From FEN-1219 sp036274615 (GTDB taxonomy: Bacteria; Pseudomonadota; Gammaproteobacteria; Steroidobacterales; Rariloculaceae): a DNA stretch of 36,465 bases. The translations under genes and the position numbers were made by a program. The stretch lies in NCBI GenBank assembly GCA_036274615.1, contig DASUFK010000275.1, forward strand, positions 1 to 36,465. Reading direction: 5' to 3'. The notes under the pieces were generated by a model, which saw only the letters and a program-made list of their open reading frames with translations, was not told the origin of the DNA and ran no database searches. This document shows, in pieces, positions 1 to 8,345 of this stretch; position 1 is the first letter of the stretch; every line of letters begins with the position of its first letter.

Positions 1-2
1 CG

Positions 3-208
3 GGGCACGCCGTCCACGAAGCAAACGAGCTCGGAACCGCTTGGCGCCTGGTGGAGTCGGCCCGTCCCGACCTGATTATGTTGCCTTGGACCGCGCTGAA
101 GCCGGTGCGTGACTCCCTCGCGCGTCTTCGCGCCGAGCAGAGCAGGATGATGTTTGGCCGCCGCAGGCAGAGATCCGCGCGCTCGCCGACCATCTCGAGC
201 GCCCGTAA
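3..208 (+). pseudogene. Frame-broken receiver-like (response regulator) C-terminal fragment
   Basis: This looks like the tail of a gene entering from the left edge. The frame starting at base 3 reads GHAVHEANELGTAWRLVESA followed by RPDLIMLPW, which resembles the alpha/beta pattern of a CheY-like receiver domain, but the position of the phosphoacceptor Asp holds Pro. A perfect 5-bp tandem repeat (gagca at 135-139 and 140-144) lies where the good reading breaks. Removing one copy joins RAEQ to DDVWPPQAEIRALADHLERP and a TAA at 206-208. As sequenced, the first frame instead runs on to 374, antisense to the end of the next gene, and loses protein-like character. It could be a decayed gene, a sequencing error or a coincidence. 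The family call is tentative because the N-terminal half lies outside the window. Confidence 0.35.
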
Positions 209-211
209 AGC

Positions 212-1441
212 CTACTTCACCCGACGTACGGGAGAGGGCGTGCCCGGCGGCGCCGACGGCGGGAGCATCGCCGTGTCGGCCAACGACGCGTCTTCGGGCA
301 AGGGGTCCCCGTCCGCGACCCATTCGGACATCTGCACTTTGATCTTGAACGGGCCCATCGTCAGCACGTCCTGATCGCTGAGCACCGCACGCTCGACGCG
401 CCGCCCGTTCAACACGAGGCCGTTGGCGCTGTTCAAATCGACGATGTAGTAGCCCTCCGGCGTGCCGACGATCGCGGCGTGATGCCGGCTCAAGTACGGG
501 CTGGGCAAGCAGACGTCGTTGTGCTCACTGCGCCCGAGCAGCGTTCGCTGCGTAAGCGTGACCTCGTCGAGCACCTTACCGTCCCGACTGACCAATAAGC
601 ACACGCCGGGTGGCGCCTCGGACTTGCTGCCCGCGAGCTCTCCGATGTGCAGGGCCTTCGCCGCTTGCCGCGCCGCGAGGCGAGCGATGGCCCGTCGAGC
701 CAAGCGCGCGTCCACGCGGGGTATGCGCAGCTGCCGCCGCAGCAGCAACGACATCTGGCAGAGCACGTCGATGGCGCCGAACCGCCCCTCGCTCAGGCGC
801 ACGATCATCTGGCTCGCCACCGGCGTAAACACATTCGCCATCTCGAATCGAGCCAAACGCCAGTCGAGGTAGCTCGAAAGGTCGGACTCCGATGGTGCCT
901 CGAGGGTATGCCGCACGATTTCGGACTGGGCCGTGCTCGGCGGAATGCGTTCGGCAATGGATGCCGGTCCGGACACCAATAGGTCGATCGCCGGGCGCTG
1001 CTCGACCCGGAATGCGAGCAGCCGCTCGAGCTCCTCCCAGGCCGCCGGCTGAAGGCCATCCGCGTCGTCCACGACCACGAGGACGCGGCGGCCCTGCGAG
1101 CGCCGCTGCTGCACGAATACGGACAGGAGATTGCGCTGCTCGATCTCCGAGAGATCCCACGAGGCGAGGCCGGCATTCAATAGCAAGCTCGCGAGCACGC
1201 TGGCCGCGTCCTCCTTGGGGCCTTTGAGATGAAGCACGACCCCGTCCGAGCCCGCCCGGAAGGCGAGATGATGGAGCAGGGTGGTCTTGCCGCACGACGG
1301 CGGTCCCAGCAGGGCGCGAACGCGGGCCGCGCGAGAAAGCCGGCTCAGGGCCGCCTGTTGGGCCGGCCCGAGCCAAAGTTGATCCGCCGTTGGTCGCGCA
1401 AACACTTTCGCGGGAGACACAACGATCCGTGCTTCCGCCAT
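212..1441 (-). CDS. ExeA-like AAA ATPase with C-terminal FHA domain
   Basis: A 409-residue protein. The N-terminal half is an ExeA/GspA-like P-loop ATPase: Walker A GPPSCGKTT near residues 46-54 and Walker B VLVVVDDAD near 120. After a helical region, residues about 285-370 form an FHA phosphothreonine-binding domain with LLGRSEHND, SRHHA and NSANGL. The C-terminus is a Pro/Ser/Thr-rich tail. No signal peptide or membrane segment is seen, so it is probably cytosolic. ExeA-type ATPases help install secretins and FHA domains read Ser/Thr phosphorylation, so a regulated ATPase is likely, but the partner is unknown. The start is supported by an AAGGGA-type Shine-Dalgarno sequence. It is divergent from ccmA across about 265 bp. 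Confidence 0.8.
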   Translation of the reverse strand: MAEARIVVSPAKVFARPTADQLWLGPAQQAALSRLSRAARVRALLGPPSCGKTTLLHHLAFRAGSDGVVLHLKGPKEDAASVLASLLLNAGLASWDLSEIEQRNLLSVFVQQRRSQGRRVLVVVDDADGLQPAAWEELERLLAFRVEQRPAIDLLVSGPASIAERIPPSTAQSEIVRHTLEAPSESDLSSYLDWRLARFEMANVFTPVASQMIVRLSEGRFGAIDVLCQMSLLLRRQLRIPRVDARLARRAIARLAARQAAKALHIGELAGSKSEAPPGVCLLVSRDGKVLDEVTLTQRTLLGRSEHNDVCLPSPYLSRHHAAIVGTPEGYYIVDLNSANGLVLNGRRVERAVLSDQDVLTMGPFKIKVQMSEWVADGDPLPEDASLADTAMLPPSAPPGTPSPVRRVK

Positions 1442-1706
1442 CGCCGCTTTCCCTTCTTTCTTAGGCAGTTATCGAGGAGAGGTAACAGTTTTTGTACGGC
1501 GGCTAGCAGTCTAGGCCATGAGAAAAGTTATGTAAACTTTTGGATTGACGCGTTATTCACGGGGTGGCGCGTGCTCGGTGGAGGCCGCGCTCCTCGGGAT
1601 CTACACGATAATCGTCCGATTACTCTTTGTTGCTACAAGAAAAATCGGGGGAGATTCGTTTGCAAAAGAAGGCCCCTGGGGCACAATCCGCCGCTGAGCC
1701 GAAAGG
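1442..1706. other. Divergent intergenic region, AT-richer than surroundings
   Basis: This gap separates the FHA ATPase and ccmA starts and must hold both promoters. It is clearly AT-richer than its neighbours. A TTGACG hexamer at 1545-1550 and a GATAAT hexamer at 1607-1612 (+ strand) can be seen, but neither has a well-spaced partner, so no promoter is assigned. No credible small ORF or strong hairpin was recognised. Confidence 0.5.
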
Positions 1707-2330
1707 GTGGCGGATGACGGGTGTGGATTGCTGCGCGCGCGAGGGCTAGCGATTTGGCGCGGCGAGCGTTGTCTATTCGAGGGGCTCGACTTCGACCTCG
1801 AGGCTGGGCAGCTCGCGTTGGTCGTAGGCCCGAACGGCGCCGGCAAGACTACCTTGCTCCGCGTGCTCGCGGGGCTCGCTCAACCCACGGCCGGCAGCGT
1901 CACTTGGTGCGATACCGCGGTCGACGCCCTCGCGGGAGAACGGCGCGCTGAGGTCGCCTACCGCGGCCATCTCGAGGGCCTGAAGAAGGATCTCACCGTG
2001 AAGGAGAACCTGACGTTTCATTCGGCGCTCTTCCAGCGGAGCGCAGCCCTGGAGCCGCTGCTCGCGGAGCTCGAGCTCGGCCGCGCGGCGAACACGCGCG
2101 TGCGGTACTTGTCGGCGGGACAGCGCCGCCGCGCGGCGCTCGCGACGCTCAAGCTCGCTCCCGCCAAGCTCTGGCTGCTCGATGAGCCGGTGACCAACCT
2201 CGACAGCGCGGGGCGGGATCTCGTCGTCGCGTGGACGCGCACGCATCTCGCGGCGGGGGGCAGCGCGGTGGTCGCCACGCATCAGCCCGACGAATTCGTC
2301 GCACACGGCGCCATCGTGATCGAGCTGTGA
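1707..2330 (+). CDS. ccmA: Heme exporter ATP-binding protein CcmA
   Basis: ATPase of the CcmABCD complex of System I cytochrome c maturation, which drives release of heme-loaded CcmE. The 207 residues are normal for CcmA. Walker A GPNGAGKTT is at 41-49, an ABC signature variant YLSAGQRRR follows, and Walker B LWLLDEPVTNLD precedes the switch histidine in VVATHQP. The GTG start at 1707 is preceded immediately by AAAGG, which is close for a ribosome site; a slightly later start is possible. It is the first gene of the ccm operon and ends 10 bp before ccmB. Confidence 0.95.
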   Translation: MADDGCGLLRARGLAIWRGERCLFEGLDFDLEAGQLALVVGPNGAGKTTLLRVLAGLAQPTAGSVTWCDTAVDALAGERRAEVAYRGHLEGLKKDLTVKENLTFHSALFQRSAALEPLLAELELGRAANTRVRYLSAGQRRRAALATLKLAPAKLWLLDEPVTNLDSAGRDLVVAWTRTHLAAGGSAVVATHQPDEFVAHGAIVIEL

Positions 2331-2340
2331 GCGCGGAGAG

Positions 2341-3006
2341 ATGAACGCATTCTCGAGCATCGTCTTGCGGGATCTGCGCGTGGCGTTCCGGCGCTTCAGC
2401 GAGCTCACCAACCCGCTCCTGTTCTTCATCATCGTCGCCGCTCTATTTCCGCTGGCTTTGTCGCCAACGCCGGACGTGCTGCGCGCCGTCGGCACCGGTG
2501 TCTTGTGGGTATCGGCGCTGTTATCCTCGCTCCTGACGCTCGACGCACTGTTTCGCGGCGACGCCGAGGACGGCAGCCTGGAGCAGCTGTTGCTGAGCCC
2601 GTTGCCGCTCGGTCTCACGGTGCTGGCGAAGATCGCGGCGCATTGGCTCGTTACCGTGTTGCCGCTGATGGGGCTCGTACCGCTGCTCGCGCTGACCTTC
2701 GAATTGCCGGCGCACGCGTTGCCGACGCTCGCGTTCGCGTTGCTGCTCGCGACGCCGACGTTGAGCGTGCTCGTCGCGCTCGGAGCGGCGTTGACCGTGA
2801 GCTTGAAGCGCGGCGGTTCGATCGCGGGCTTGCTGATATTGCCGCTGGCCGGTCCGCTCCTGATCTTCGGCACGCGCGCCACGGATCTCAGCGTCAACGG
2901 CGAAGCGACCGCCGCGCCGCTGTATTTGTTGGCCGCGCTCGCGGCCTTTGCACTTTCGCTCGGGCCGGCGGCGATCGCCGCGGCGTTGCGGGTTGGGCTC
3001 GAATAG
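2341..3006 (+). CDS. ccmB: Heme exporter membrane protein CcmB
   Basis: A 221-residue integral membrane subunit of the CcmABCD complex. About six hydrophobic segments are visible, for example FFIIVAALFPLAL near 30-42 and the final LLAALAAFALSLGPAAIAAAL. The family-typical N-terminus (SSIVLRDLRVAFRR) and the motif DGSLEQLLLSPLPL between the second and third segments support the call. It follows ccmA by 10 bp with GGAGAG just upstream of the ATG, and is followed 9 bp later by ccmC, so the three are almost certainly cotranscribed. Confidence 0.95.
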   Translation: MNAFSSIVLRDLRVAFRRFSELTNPLLFFIIVAALFPLALSPTPDVLRAVGTGVLWVSALLSSLLTLDALFRGDAEDGSLEQLLLSPLPLGLTVLAKIAAHWLVTVLPLMGLVPLLALTFELPAHALPTLAFALLLATPTLSVLVALGAALTVSLKRGGSIAGLLILPLAGPLLIFGTRATDLSVNGEATAAPLYLLAALAAFALSLGPAAIAAALRVGLE

Positions 3007-3015
3007 GGGAACAGA

Positions 3016-3768
3016 ATGAGGTTGCCGCGCTGGTTTCACTTGCTCGGTTCGCCGCCATTCGTCTATCGACTCGCGTCGAAGCTCAACCCATGGATTTGCG
3101 GCGTGGGTTGCCTGCTGCTCGCCGTGGGCGGTTACTGGGCGCTTGCTATCGCTCCGCCCGACTATCAGCAGGGTGAGGTCTACCGGATCATCTATATCCA
3201 TCCGCAGACGGCCTACGTGGGCACGATGGCGTACGTGGTGATGGCCGTGGCCGCCGGAATCGGGTTCGTCTGGCGCATCAAGCTCGCGCATGCCGTCGCC
3301 GTCAGCACGGCGCCGATCGGAGCCTCGTTCACCTTCTGCGCGTTGATCACCGGCAGCATCTGGGGCAGGCCCACCTGGGGAACGTTTTGGGCGTGGGGTG
3401 ATCCACGGATCATGTTCGAGACGCTGCTGCTGTTCCTGTTCCTGGGTTACCTCATGCTGCGCGCGGCCTTCGACGACCGCGACAAGGCCGACCGCGTGAG
3501 CGCGATCCTCGCGGTGGTCGGCGTCGTGAACGTCCCGATCATTCATTACTCGGTGATTTGGTGGAACACGCTGCACCAGGGCCCCACGCTGTTCGCGGAG
3601 GGCGGCCCTGCGATGACCAACGACATGCTGGTGCCGTTCCTCATCATGTTTGCGGGCTTTACCTTCTTCTTCTACTGGTTGCTGCTCACTCGCTTGCAGG
3701 CTGAAATCGTCGAGCGGGAACGCGGCTCGCGGTGGATCCAGGAGCTCGTTGCGGGGGCGGGAGCGTGA
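3016..3768 (+). CDS. ccmC: Heme exporter/heme-handling protein CcmC (variant WWD motif)
   Basis: A 250-residue, six-segment membrane protein that places heme on CcmE. The two expected heme-ligand histidines are present: H62 in YIHPQTA and H187 in WWNTLHQG. The tryptophan-rich WWD signature is unusual. Residues 121-131 read WGTFWAWGDPR, with an extra Gly between the last Trp and Asp compared with the usual WGxxWxWD. The first histidine motif also differs from the common IHVPAA. Reading frame, length and context are otherwise normal, so the gene is probably functional. The stop overlaps the ccmD start (GTGA). Confidence 0.93.
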   Translation: MRLPRWFHLLGSPPFVYRLASKLNPWICGVGCLLLAVGGYWALAIAPPDYQQGEVYRIIYIHPQTAYVGTMAYVVMAVAAGIGFVWRIKLAHAVAVSTAPIGASFTFCALITGSIWGRPTWGTFWAWGDPRIMFETLLLFLFLGYLMLRAAFDDRDKADRVSAILAVVGVVNVPIIHYSVIWWNTLHQGPTLFAEGGPAMTNDMLVPFLIMFAGFTFFFYWLLLTRLQAEIVERERGSRWIQELVAGAGA

Positions 3769-3953
3769 CCCAATTCCTGGCGATGGGCGGTTACGCGGCT
3801 TACGTCTGGACCGCCTACGGCATTACACTGCTCGTGCTGGTGCTGAACGTGGCGGCAGCGCGGCGGAGCCATCGAGGCGCGTTGCGCCGGGCGCGGGAGC
3901 TCGCCGGCCGTGAGACGAGCCGCAAACAGGCCACGGTGAGGCAATTGCGATGA
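3765..3953 (+). CDS. ccmD: Small heme exporter subunit CcmD
   Basis: A 62-residue protein with one membrane segment (YAAYVWTAYGITLLVLVLNV) followed by an Arg-rich cytoplasmic tail, the standard CcmD build. CcmD is needed to release holo-CcmE from the CcmABC complex. The GTG at 3765 overlaps the ccmC stop by 4 bp, which favours it over the in-frame ATG at 3783 or upstream starts inside ccmC. The stop overlaps the ccmE ATG by 4 bp. Confidence 0.88.
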   Translation: MTQFLAMGGYAAYVWTAYGITLLVLVLNVAAARRSHRGALRRARELAGRETSRKQATVRQLR

Positions 3954-4384
3954 CGCCCCGAAGACAACGGATGTTACTGATCGGCCTCGCCCTGGCCGGC
4001 ATGGCGGTGGCCGTCACTTTCATGGTGCGCGCGTTCAACGAGAACCTTCTCTACTTCTTCAGCCCGTCGCAGGTCGCCGCGGGCGAGGCCCCGGGCCGCG
4101 TGTTTCGGCTGGGCGGTTTGGTCGTCGACCACAGCTTCAAGCAGGAGCCGGGTAGTCTCACGGTGCATTTCGTGCTCACCGACCTCGATCACGAGATCCC
4201 GGTGACCTACACGGGCGTGCTGCCGGACCTGTTCCGCGAGGGGCAGGGCATCGTCGCGCGCGGCGCGCTCGACAAGTCCGGGACGTTCGTGGCCGAGGAA
4301 GTGGTTGCGAAGCACGACGAGAAGTACATGCCCCCTGAGGTCGCGGACGCGCTCAAGAAGGCGCAGGGGACCGTCGCCGAATGA
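3950..4384 (+). CDS. ccmE: Heme chaperone CcmE
   Basis: A 144-residue periplasmic heme chaperone, anchored by an N-terminal segment (MLLIGLALAGMAVAVTFMV) and followed by an OB-fold domain. The covalent heme-binding His and its Tyr are in AKHDEKYMPPEV near the C-terminus. FRLGGLVV and LPDLFREGQG are also family-typical. The start overlaps ccmD by ATGA and the stop overlaps the ccmF ATG by 4 bp. Confidence 0.96.
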   Translation: MTPRRQRMLLIGLALAGMAVAVTFMVRAFNENLLYFFSPSQVAAGEAPGRVFRLGGLVVDHSFKQEPGSLTVHFVLTDLDHEIPVTYTGVLPDLFREGQGIVARGALDKSGTFVAEEVVAKHDEKYMPPEVADALKKAQGTVAE

Positions 4385-6345
4385 TTCCCGAGCTCGGCCA
4401 GTTTGCGTTGATTCTGGCGTTCTGCCTCGCTCTCGTGCAGGCGGTGTTGCCGGTGGCCGGCGCTGCCGTCGGCAAGCCGGAATGGATGGCACTCGCCAGG
4501 CCGGCCGCGGCCGGGCAATTCGTGTTCGTCGTGATCGCCTTCGGCGTGCTCGAGTACGCATTTCTGAACGACGATTTCAGCGTGCTGTTCGTGGCCCAGC
4601 ACTCGAATTCCGCGCTGCCGATTTTCTACAAGTTCACCGCCGCGTGGGGCGGCCACGAAGGCTCGATGCTGTTTTGGATCACGATGCTCGCGATCTGGAC
4701 CGTGGCCGTGGTCGCCGGCAGCCGCTCGCAGCCGCAAGAGTTCGCCAGCCGCGTGCTCGGGGTGCTCGGCATCGTGAGCGCCGGCATCATCGCGTTCGCG
4801 CTGTTCACCTCGAATCCTTTCACGCGTCTCGTGCCCACGCCGTTCGACGGCGCCGACTTGAATCCGCTGCTCCAAGATCCCGGCATGATCATCCATCCGC
4901 CGACGTTGTACGTCGGCTACGTGGGCATGGCCGTGCCGTTCGCGTTCGCGGTCGCCGCACTGTTGACCGGCAAGCTCGACAAGAACTGGGCGAAGTGGAC
5001 CCGGCCTTGGACGGTGATGGCCTGGGTCTGGCTCACCGCCGGAATCACGCTCGGCAGCTGGTGGTCGTACTACGAGCTCGGATGGGGCGGCTGGTGGGCG
5101 TGGGACCCGGTCGAGAACTCGTCGTTCATGCCGTGGCTGATGGCCACGGCGTTGCTGCACTCGCTCGCGGTCACCGAGCGGCGCGGCATCTTCAAGAGCT
5201 GGACGGTATTGCTCGCGCTCTCGGGTTTCGCGTTGAGCTTGCTCGGCACGTTCCTCACGCGCTCTCCGGTGCTCGTGTCGGTGCACGCCTTTGCGGCGGA
5301 CCCCGCGCGCGGCATGTTCATCCTCGGGTTGCTGGGGTTGTACGCGGGCGGCGCGCTGCTCTTGTACGCGCTGCGGGCGAGCAAGCTCGAAGCCGAGGGC
5401 GGTTTCAAGGAGATCTCGCGCGAGAGCTTCCTGCTCGCGAACAACATCCTGCTCGTGATCGCCGCTTTCGCCGTGCTGCTCGGAACTCTCTATCCGGTGT
5501 TCGTCGACGCGCTCGCCGGCAAGAAGGTATCGGTGGGCGCGCCGGTGTTCGATCTGTTCTTCTTGCTGCCGATGCTGCCGCTGGCCGTGCTGATCGGCAT
5601 GGGAATGCATTCGACCTGGAAGATGACGGCGTTCGGAGCGCTCGCGCGGCGGTTGGCGTGGCCGGCGGCGATCTCGCTGGTGGCCGGCATTGCGATCCCG
5701 TTGGCGTTGTACGAGCAAGCGTCGGTGCTCACGATCGTGTCCTCGGTGATCGGTTCGTGGGTGTGTGTCACTGCGCTGCTCGATCCGGTAAGTAGATTTG
5801 TGCGCCGCCACGCCGCGCCGCTCACGCGCGCGCAGCTCGGCATGTGCCTCGCGCACCTCGGCGTCGGAGTGTTCATCCTCGGCGTCACGTTCGTGTCGGC
5901 GTACACCGTCGAGAAGGACGTCGCGCTTCGCGCCGGCGATCGAGTAGAGATCGGCGGCTACGAGGTGCACTTGCGCGACGTTCGTCCGGTGACGGGTCCG
6001 AACTACACCGCCGAAGCAGGCGTGTTCGAGCTGAGCCGCCACGGCAAGCCGATCACGGTGGTCGAGTCGCAGCAGCGCCACTACACCGTGCAGCAAACCG
6101 ACATGACCGAGGCGGCTATCGACACTCGCGTCGGCCGCGACGTGTTCATCGCGCTCAGCAAGGATCTCGGCGCCGGCGCGTGGGCGGTGCGCCTGCAAGT
6201 GAAGCCGGGCATCCGCTTCCTTTGGGTGGGGGCGCTCCTGATGGCCCTCGGCGGCATCCTCGCCGTCACCGATCGCCGCTATCGTCAACCGGTGCGGGCC
6301 GCCAGCGCCGCCCCCGCGGCCACGAAGCCCGCGGCTGCTGCCTGA
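4381..6345 (+). CDS. ccmF: Cytochrome c heme lyase subunit CcmF
   Basis: A 654-residue multi-spanning membrane protein that, with CcmH and CcmI, ligates heme from CcmE to apocytochrome c. The length matches the family. The canonical WWD signature GWGGWWAWDPVENSSF begins near residue 234, in contrast to the altered motif in CcmC. NPFTRL and the LKDD-free C-terminal periplasmic region that precedes a final membrane segment are as expected. It ends in an Ala-rich tail. A long antisense reading frame covers this gene but is a GC-driven shadow. Confidence 0.97.
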   Translation: MIPELGQFALILAFCLALVQAVLPVAGAAVGKPEWMALARPAAAGQFVFVVIAFGVLEYAFLNDDFSVLFVAQHSNSALPIFYKFTAAWGGHEGSMLFWITMLAIWTVAVVAGSRSQPQEFASRVLGVLGIVSAGIIAFALFTSNPFTRLVPTPFDGADLNPLLQDPGMIIHPPTLYVGYVGMAVPFAFAVAALLTGKLDKNWAKWTRPWTVMAWVWLTAGITLGSWWSYYELGWGGWWAWDPVENSSFMPWLMATALLHSLAVTERRGIFKSWTVLLALSGFALSLLGTFLTRSPVLVSVHAFAADPARGMFILGLLGLYAGGALLLYALRASKLEAEGGFKEISRESFLLANNILLVIAAFAVLLGTLYPVFVDALAGKKVSVGAPVFDLFFLLPMLPLAVLIGMGMHSTWKMTAFGALARRLAWPAAISLVAGIAIPLALYEQASVLTIVSSVIGSWVCVTALLDPVSRFVRRHAAPLTRAQLGMCLAHLGVGVFILGVTFVSAYTVEKDVALRAGDRVEIGGYEVHLRDVRPVTGPNYTAEAGVFELSRHGKPITVVESQQRHYTVQQTDMTEAAIDTRVGRDVFIALSKDLGAGAWAVRLQVKPGIRFLWVGALLMALGGILAVTDRRYRQPVRAASAAPAATKPAAAA

Positions 6346-6360
6346 GCGAGCGCACCGATT

Positions 6361-6921
6361 ATGTGGAAGTTTGCGATCCCGCTGGTGCTGCTCGTCGTCA
6401 TCGGCGTGTTCTTCTATCGCGGCCTGAAGCTCGATCCGAGCGACGTGCCTTCGGCGCTGCTGGACCGGCCCATTCCGGAGTTCAGCCTGCCGAGCCTCGC
6501 GGATCCCGATCGGTCGATCGGCTCACGGGATCTCAAGGGCAAGGTCACGCTGCTGAACGTCTGGGCAACGTGGTGCATCGAATGCCGGCACGAGCACGGG
6601 TATCTGCTCCAGCTCGCTCGCATGGGCGTGCCGATCTACGGCTTCAACCTCAAGGACGATCGCGCGAGCGCGCTCGACTGGCTGGCGAGCTTGGGCAATC
6701 CGTACGTCGCGACGGCGGTGGATGCAGACGGCACGGCCGCCCTCGACTGGGGCATCACCGCGGCGCCGGAGACCTTCCTCATCGGCCGGGACGGCAAAGT
6801 GCTCTTCAAGCACATCTCGCCGATGACCGCCGCGGTGTGGCAGCGCGATTTTTTGCCGGTGCTCGAGCGCGAGTGCACGGACGCCGATTGTCCGTTCCTG
6901 GCCGCGGCGGGCGGAAAATGA
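6361..6921 (+). CDS. ccmG: Thioredoxin-like thiol reductant CcmG/DsbE
   Basis: A 186-residue periplasmic thioredoxin-fold protein with an N-terminal anchor (residues 4-18). It keeps apocytochrome CXXCH cysteines reduced. The active site is WCIEC (C72, C75) within WATWCIECRHEH, and the AAPETF cis-Pro region is present. An additional cysteine pair (C172, C177) lies in the C-terminal tail and is not part of the classical active site. The gene follows ccmF by 15 bp and overlaps ccmH by 4 bp. Confidence 0.95.
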   Translation: MWKFAIPLVLLVVIGVFFYRGLKLDPSDVPSALLDRPIPEFSLPSLADPDRSIGSRDLKGKVTLLNVWATWCIECRHEHGYLLQLARMGVPIYGFNLKDDRASALDWLASLGNPYVATAVDADGTAALDWGITAAPETFLIGRDGKVLFKHISPMTAAVWQRDFLPVLERECTDADCPFLAAAGGK

Positions 6922-7346
6922 TTCGCAGCTCGTTGCTGCTCGCGATGCTGCTCATCGCGGGCTTCGCAGCGGCGGACGACGACCCCGCGCTCGACGATCC
7001 GGCGCTCAATCAGCGCTACTGGGCGTTGATTCGCGAGATTCGCTGTCCGCTTTGCAAGAACGAAAGCATCGCGGAGTCCGGCGCGCCGATCGCCGCGGAC
7101 TTGCGCCGCGAGGTGAAGCGCAGGCTCGTCGGCGGCGCCTCGGACGAAGAGATCAAGGAATTTCTGGTCGAGCGCTACGGCGACTTCATTCTCTACCGCA
7201 CGCGCTTCACTCCCGAGACCTGGGCGCTCTGGCTCGGTCCGTTCGTGTTCCTCGCGGTTGGCGGCTTTGCGTTCTGGCGCGTGCTGCGCGTGCGCCGCGG
7301 CCAGACGCTCGACGACGAGCCGCTCGACGAAGGCCCGCCGCCATGA
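6918..7346 (+). CDS. ccmH: Apocytochrome thiol oxidoreductase CcmH (CcmL/CycL)
   Basis: A 142-residue membrane-anchored protein with a cleavable signal (LLLAMLLIAGFAAA), a small helical periplasmic domain and a C-terminal membrane segment (LWLGPFVFLAVGGFAFW). The redox motif is RCPLCKNESIAES, a variant of the usual RCxxCQNQSIADS. It carries apocytochrome cysteines to the CcmF/CcmI lyase. The ATG at 6918 overlaps the ccmG stop (ATGA). The stop overlaps the ccmI start. Confidence 0.95.
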   Translation: MIRSSLLLAMLLIAGFAAADDDPALDDPALNQRYWALIREIRCPLCKNESIAESGAPIAADLRREVKRRLVGGASDEEIKEFLVERYGDFILYRTRFTPETWALWLGPFVFLAVGGFAFWRVLRVRRGQTLDDEPLDEGPPP

Positions 7347-8341
7347 TGGTGTTCTGGAGCGTCGCGGCGCTGTTCTCCGCGTTCGCGCTCGGGTTGTTGC
7401 TCTGGCCGCTGTGGCGGCAGCGGCGCGTGCAAGGGCGCTGGTCGTTCACCGCGCTCGCCGCCGCCATCGTCGTGGTCGCCCTCGCGCCGGGGCTGTATCT
7501 GTTGGTGAGCAATTGGGACTCGGCGGCGGCGGGTCATCTCGCTGAGCAAGAGCGCATGGTGGCCCAGTTGGCGGACCGGCTGCGGCGCTCGCCGGACGAC
7601 GTAGAAGGCTGGGAGCTGCTCGCGCGCAGCTACGTGACGCTCGGGCACTACGAGGCGGGACGCGATGCCTATGGCGAGGCGTGGAAACGCACGCCGGCGC
7701 CGGACAACGAGCTCAAGACCGACTTCGCCGAGGCGCAAGTGCTGGCCGATCGTTCCGCGGTGGCGGGCGAGGCAGGCCGCATGTTCGAGGAAGTGCTCGC
7801 CCAGGAGCCGAATAACGCGAAGGCGCTCTGGTACGGCGGGCTCGTGGCGCTCGAAACCGGCCGGGACCAGGAGTTCAAGGCGCGCTGGACGCGTTTGCTC
7901 GCGCTCAATCCTCCGGAGGAGCTCGCCAACGTCGTGAGACAAGGGCTCGCGGGCAGCGCTGCCGAGGGCGCGGCCGCGTCGACGCCGACGCCCACCGGGC
8001 CGATGGTGCAGTTACGTGTGACCTTGGGCGCCGGCCGCGCGATCGAGGACCTCGGCCCGAACGCGGCGCTGTTCATCATCGCGCGCGCGCCGGAAGGCGG
8101 TCCGCCAGTGGCGGTGATCCGGCAACCGGCGAGCGCCGTGCCGGGCGAGTTCACCTTGAGCGACGCGAACAGCATGATCGCGGGACGTTCGCTCGCGAAC
8201 TACGACGAGCTCACCCTCGTCGCGCGGCTGTCGCGCAGCGGCCAGCCTGCGGAGCAACCCGGCGACTGGTATGCGCAGACGCCGTTCCGGCCGAAGGAGG
8301 GCGGGGCGCTGGCGCTCGTGATCGACCAGGTGGTCCAATGA
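7343..8341 (+). CDS. ccmI: Apocytochrome chaperone CcmI (TPR protein)
   Basis: A 332-residue protein with two N-terminal membrane segments (about 2-22 and 34-54) enclosing a basic cytoplasmic loop, then periplasmic TPR helices (EGWELLARSYVTLGHYEAG and following) and a C-terminal beta domain of the CycH type (residues about 225-332). It binds the C-terminal helix of apocytochromes for the heme lyase. The reading frame is open far upstream, but the ATG at 7343 is chosen because it overlaps the ccmH stop (ATGA) and gives the correct membrane N-terminus. Confidence 0.93.
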   Translation: MMVFWSVAALFSAFALGLLLWPLWRQRRVQGRWSFTALAAAIVVVALAPGLYLLVSNWDSAAAGHLAEQERMVAQLADRLRRSPDDVEGWELLARSYVTLGHYEAGRDAYGEAWKRTPAPDNELKTDFAEAQVLADRSAVAGEAGRMFEEVLAQEPNNAKALWYGGLVALETGRDQEFKARWTRLLALNPPEELANVVRQGLAGSAAEGAAASTPTPTGPMVQLRVTLGAGRAIEDLGPNAALFIIARAPEGGPPVAVIRQPASAVPGEFTLSDANSMIAGRSLANYDELTLVARLSRSGQPAEQPGDWYAQTPFRPKEGGALALVIDQVVQ

Positions 8342-8345
8342 GCGC

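Noticed and set aside
4207..6288. A 693-residue open frame antisense to ccmE and ccmF
   Set aside because: It is His/Arg/Glu-rich low-complexity sequence with no domain, typical of GC-rich shadow frames opposite a real gene; CcmF is unmistakable on the other strand.
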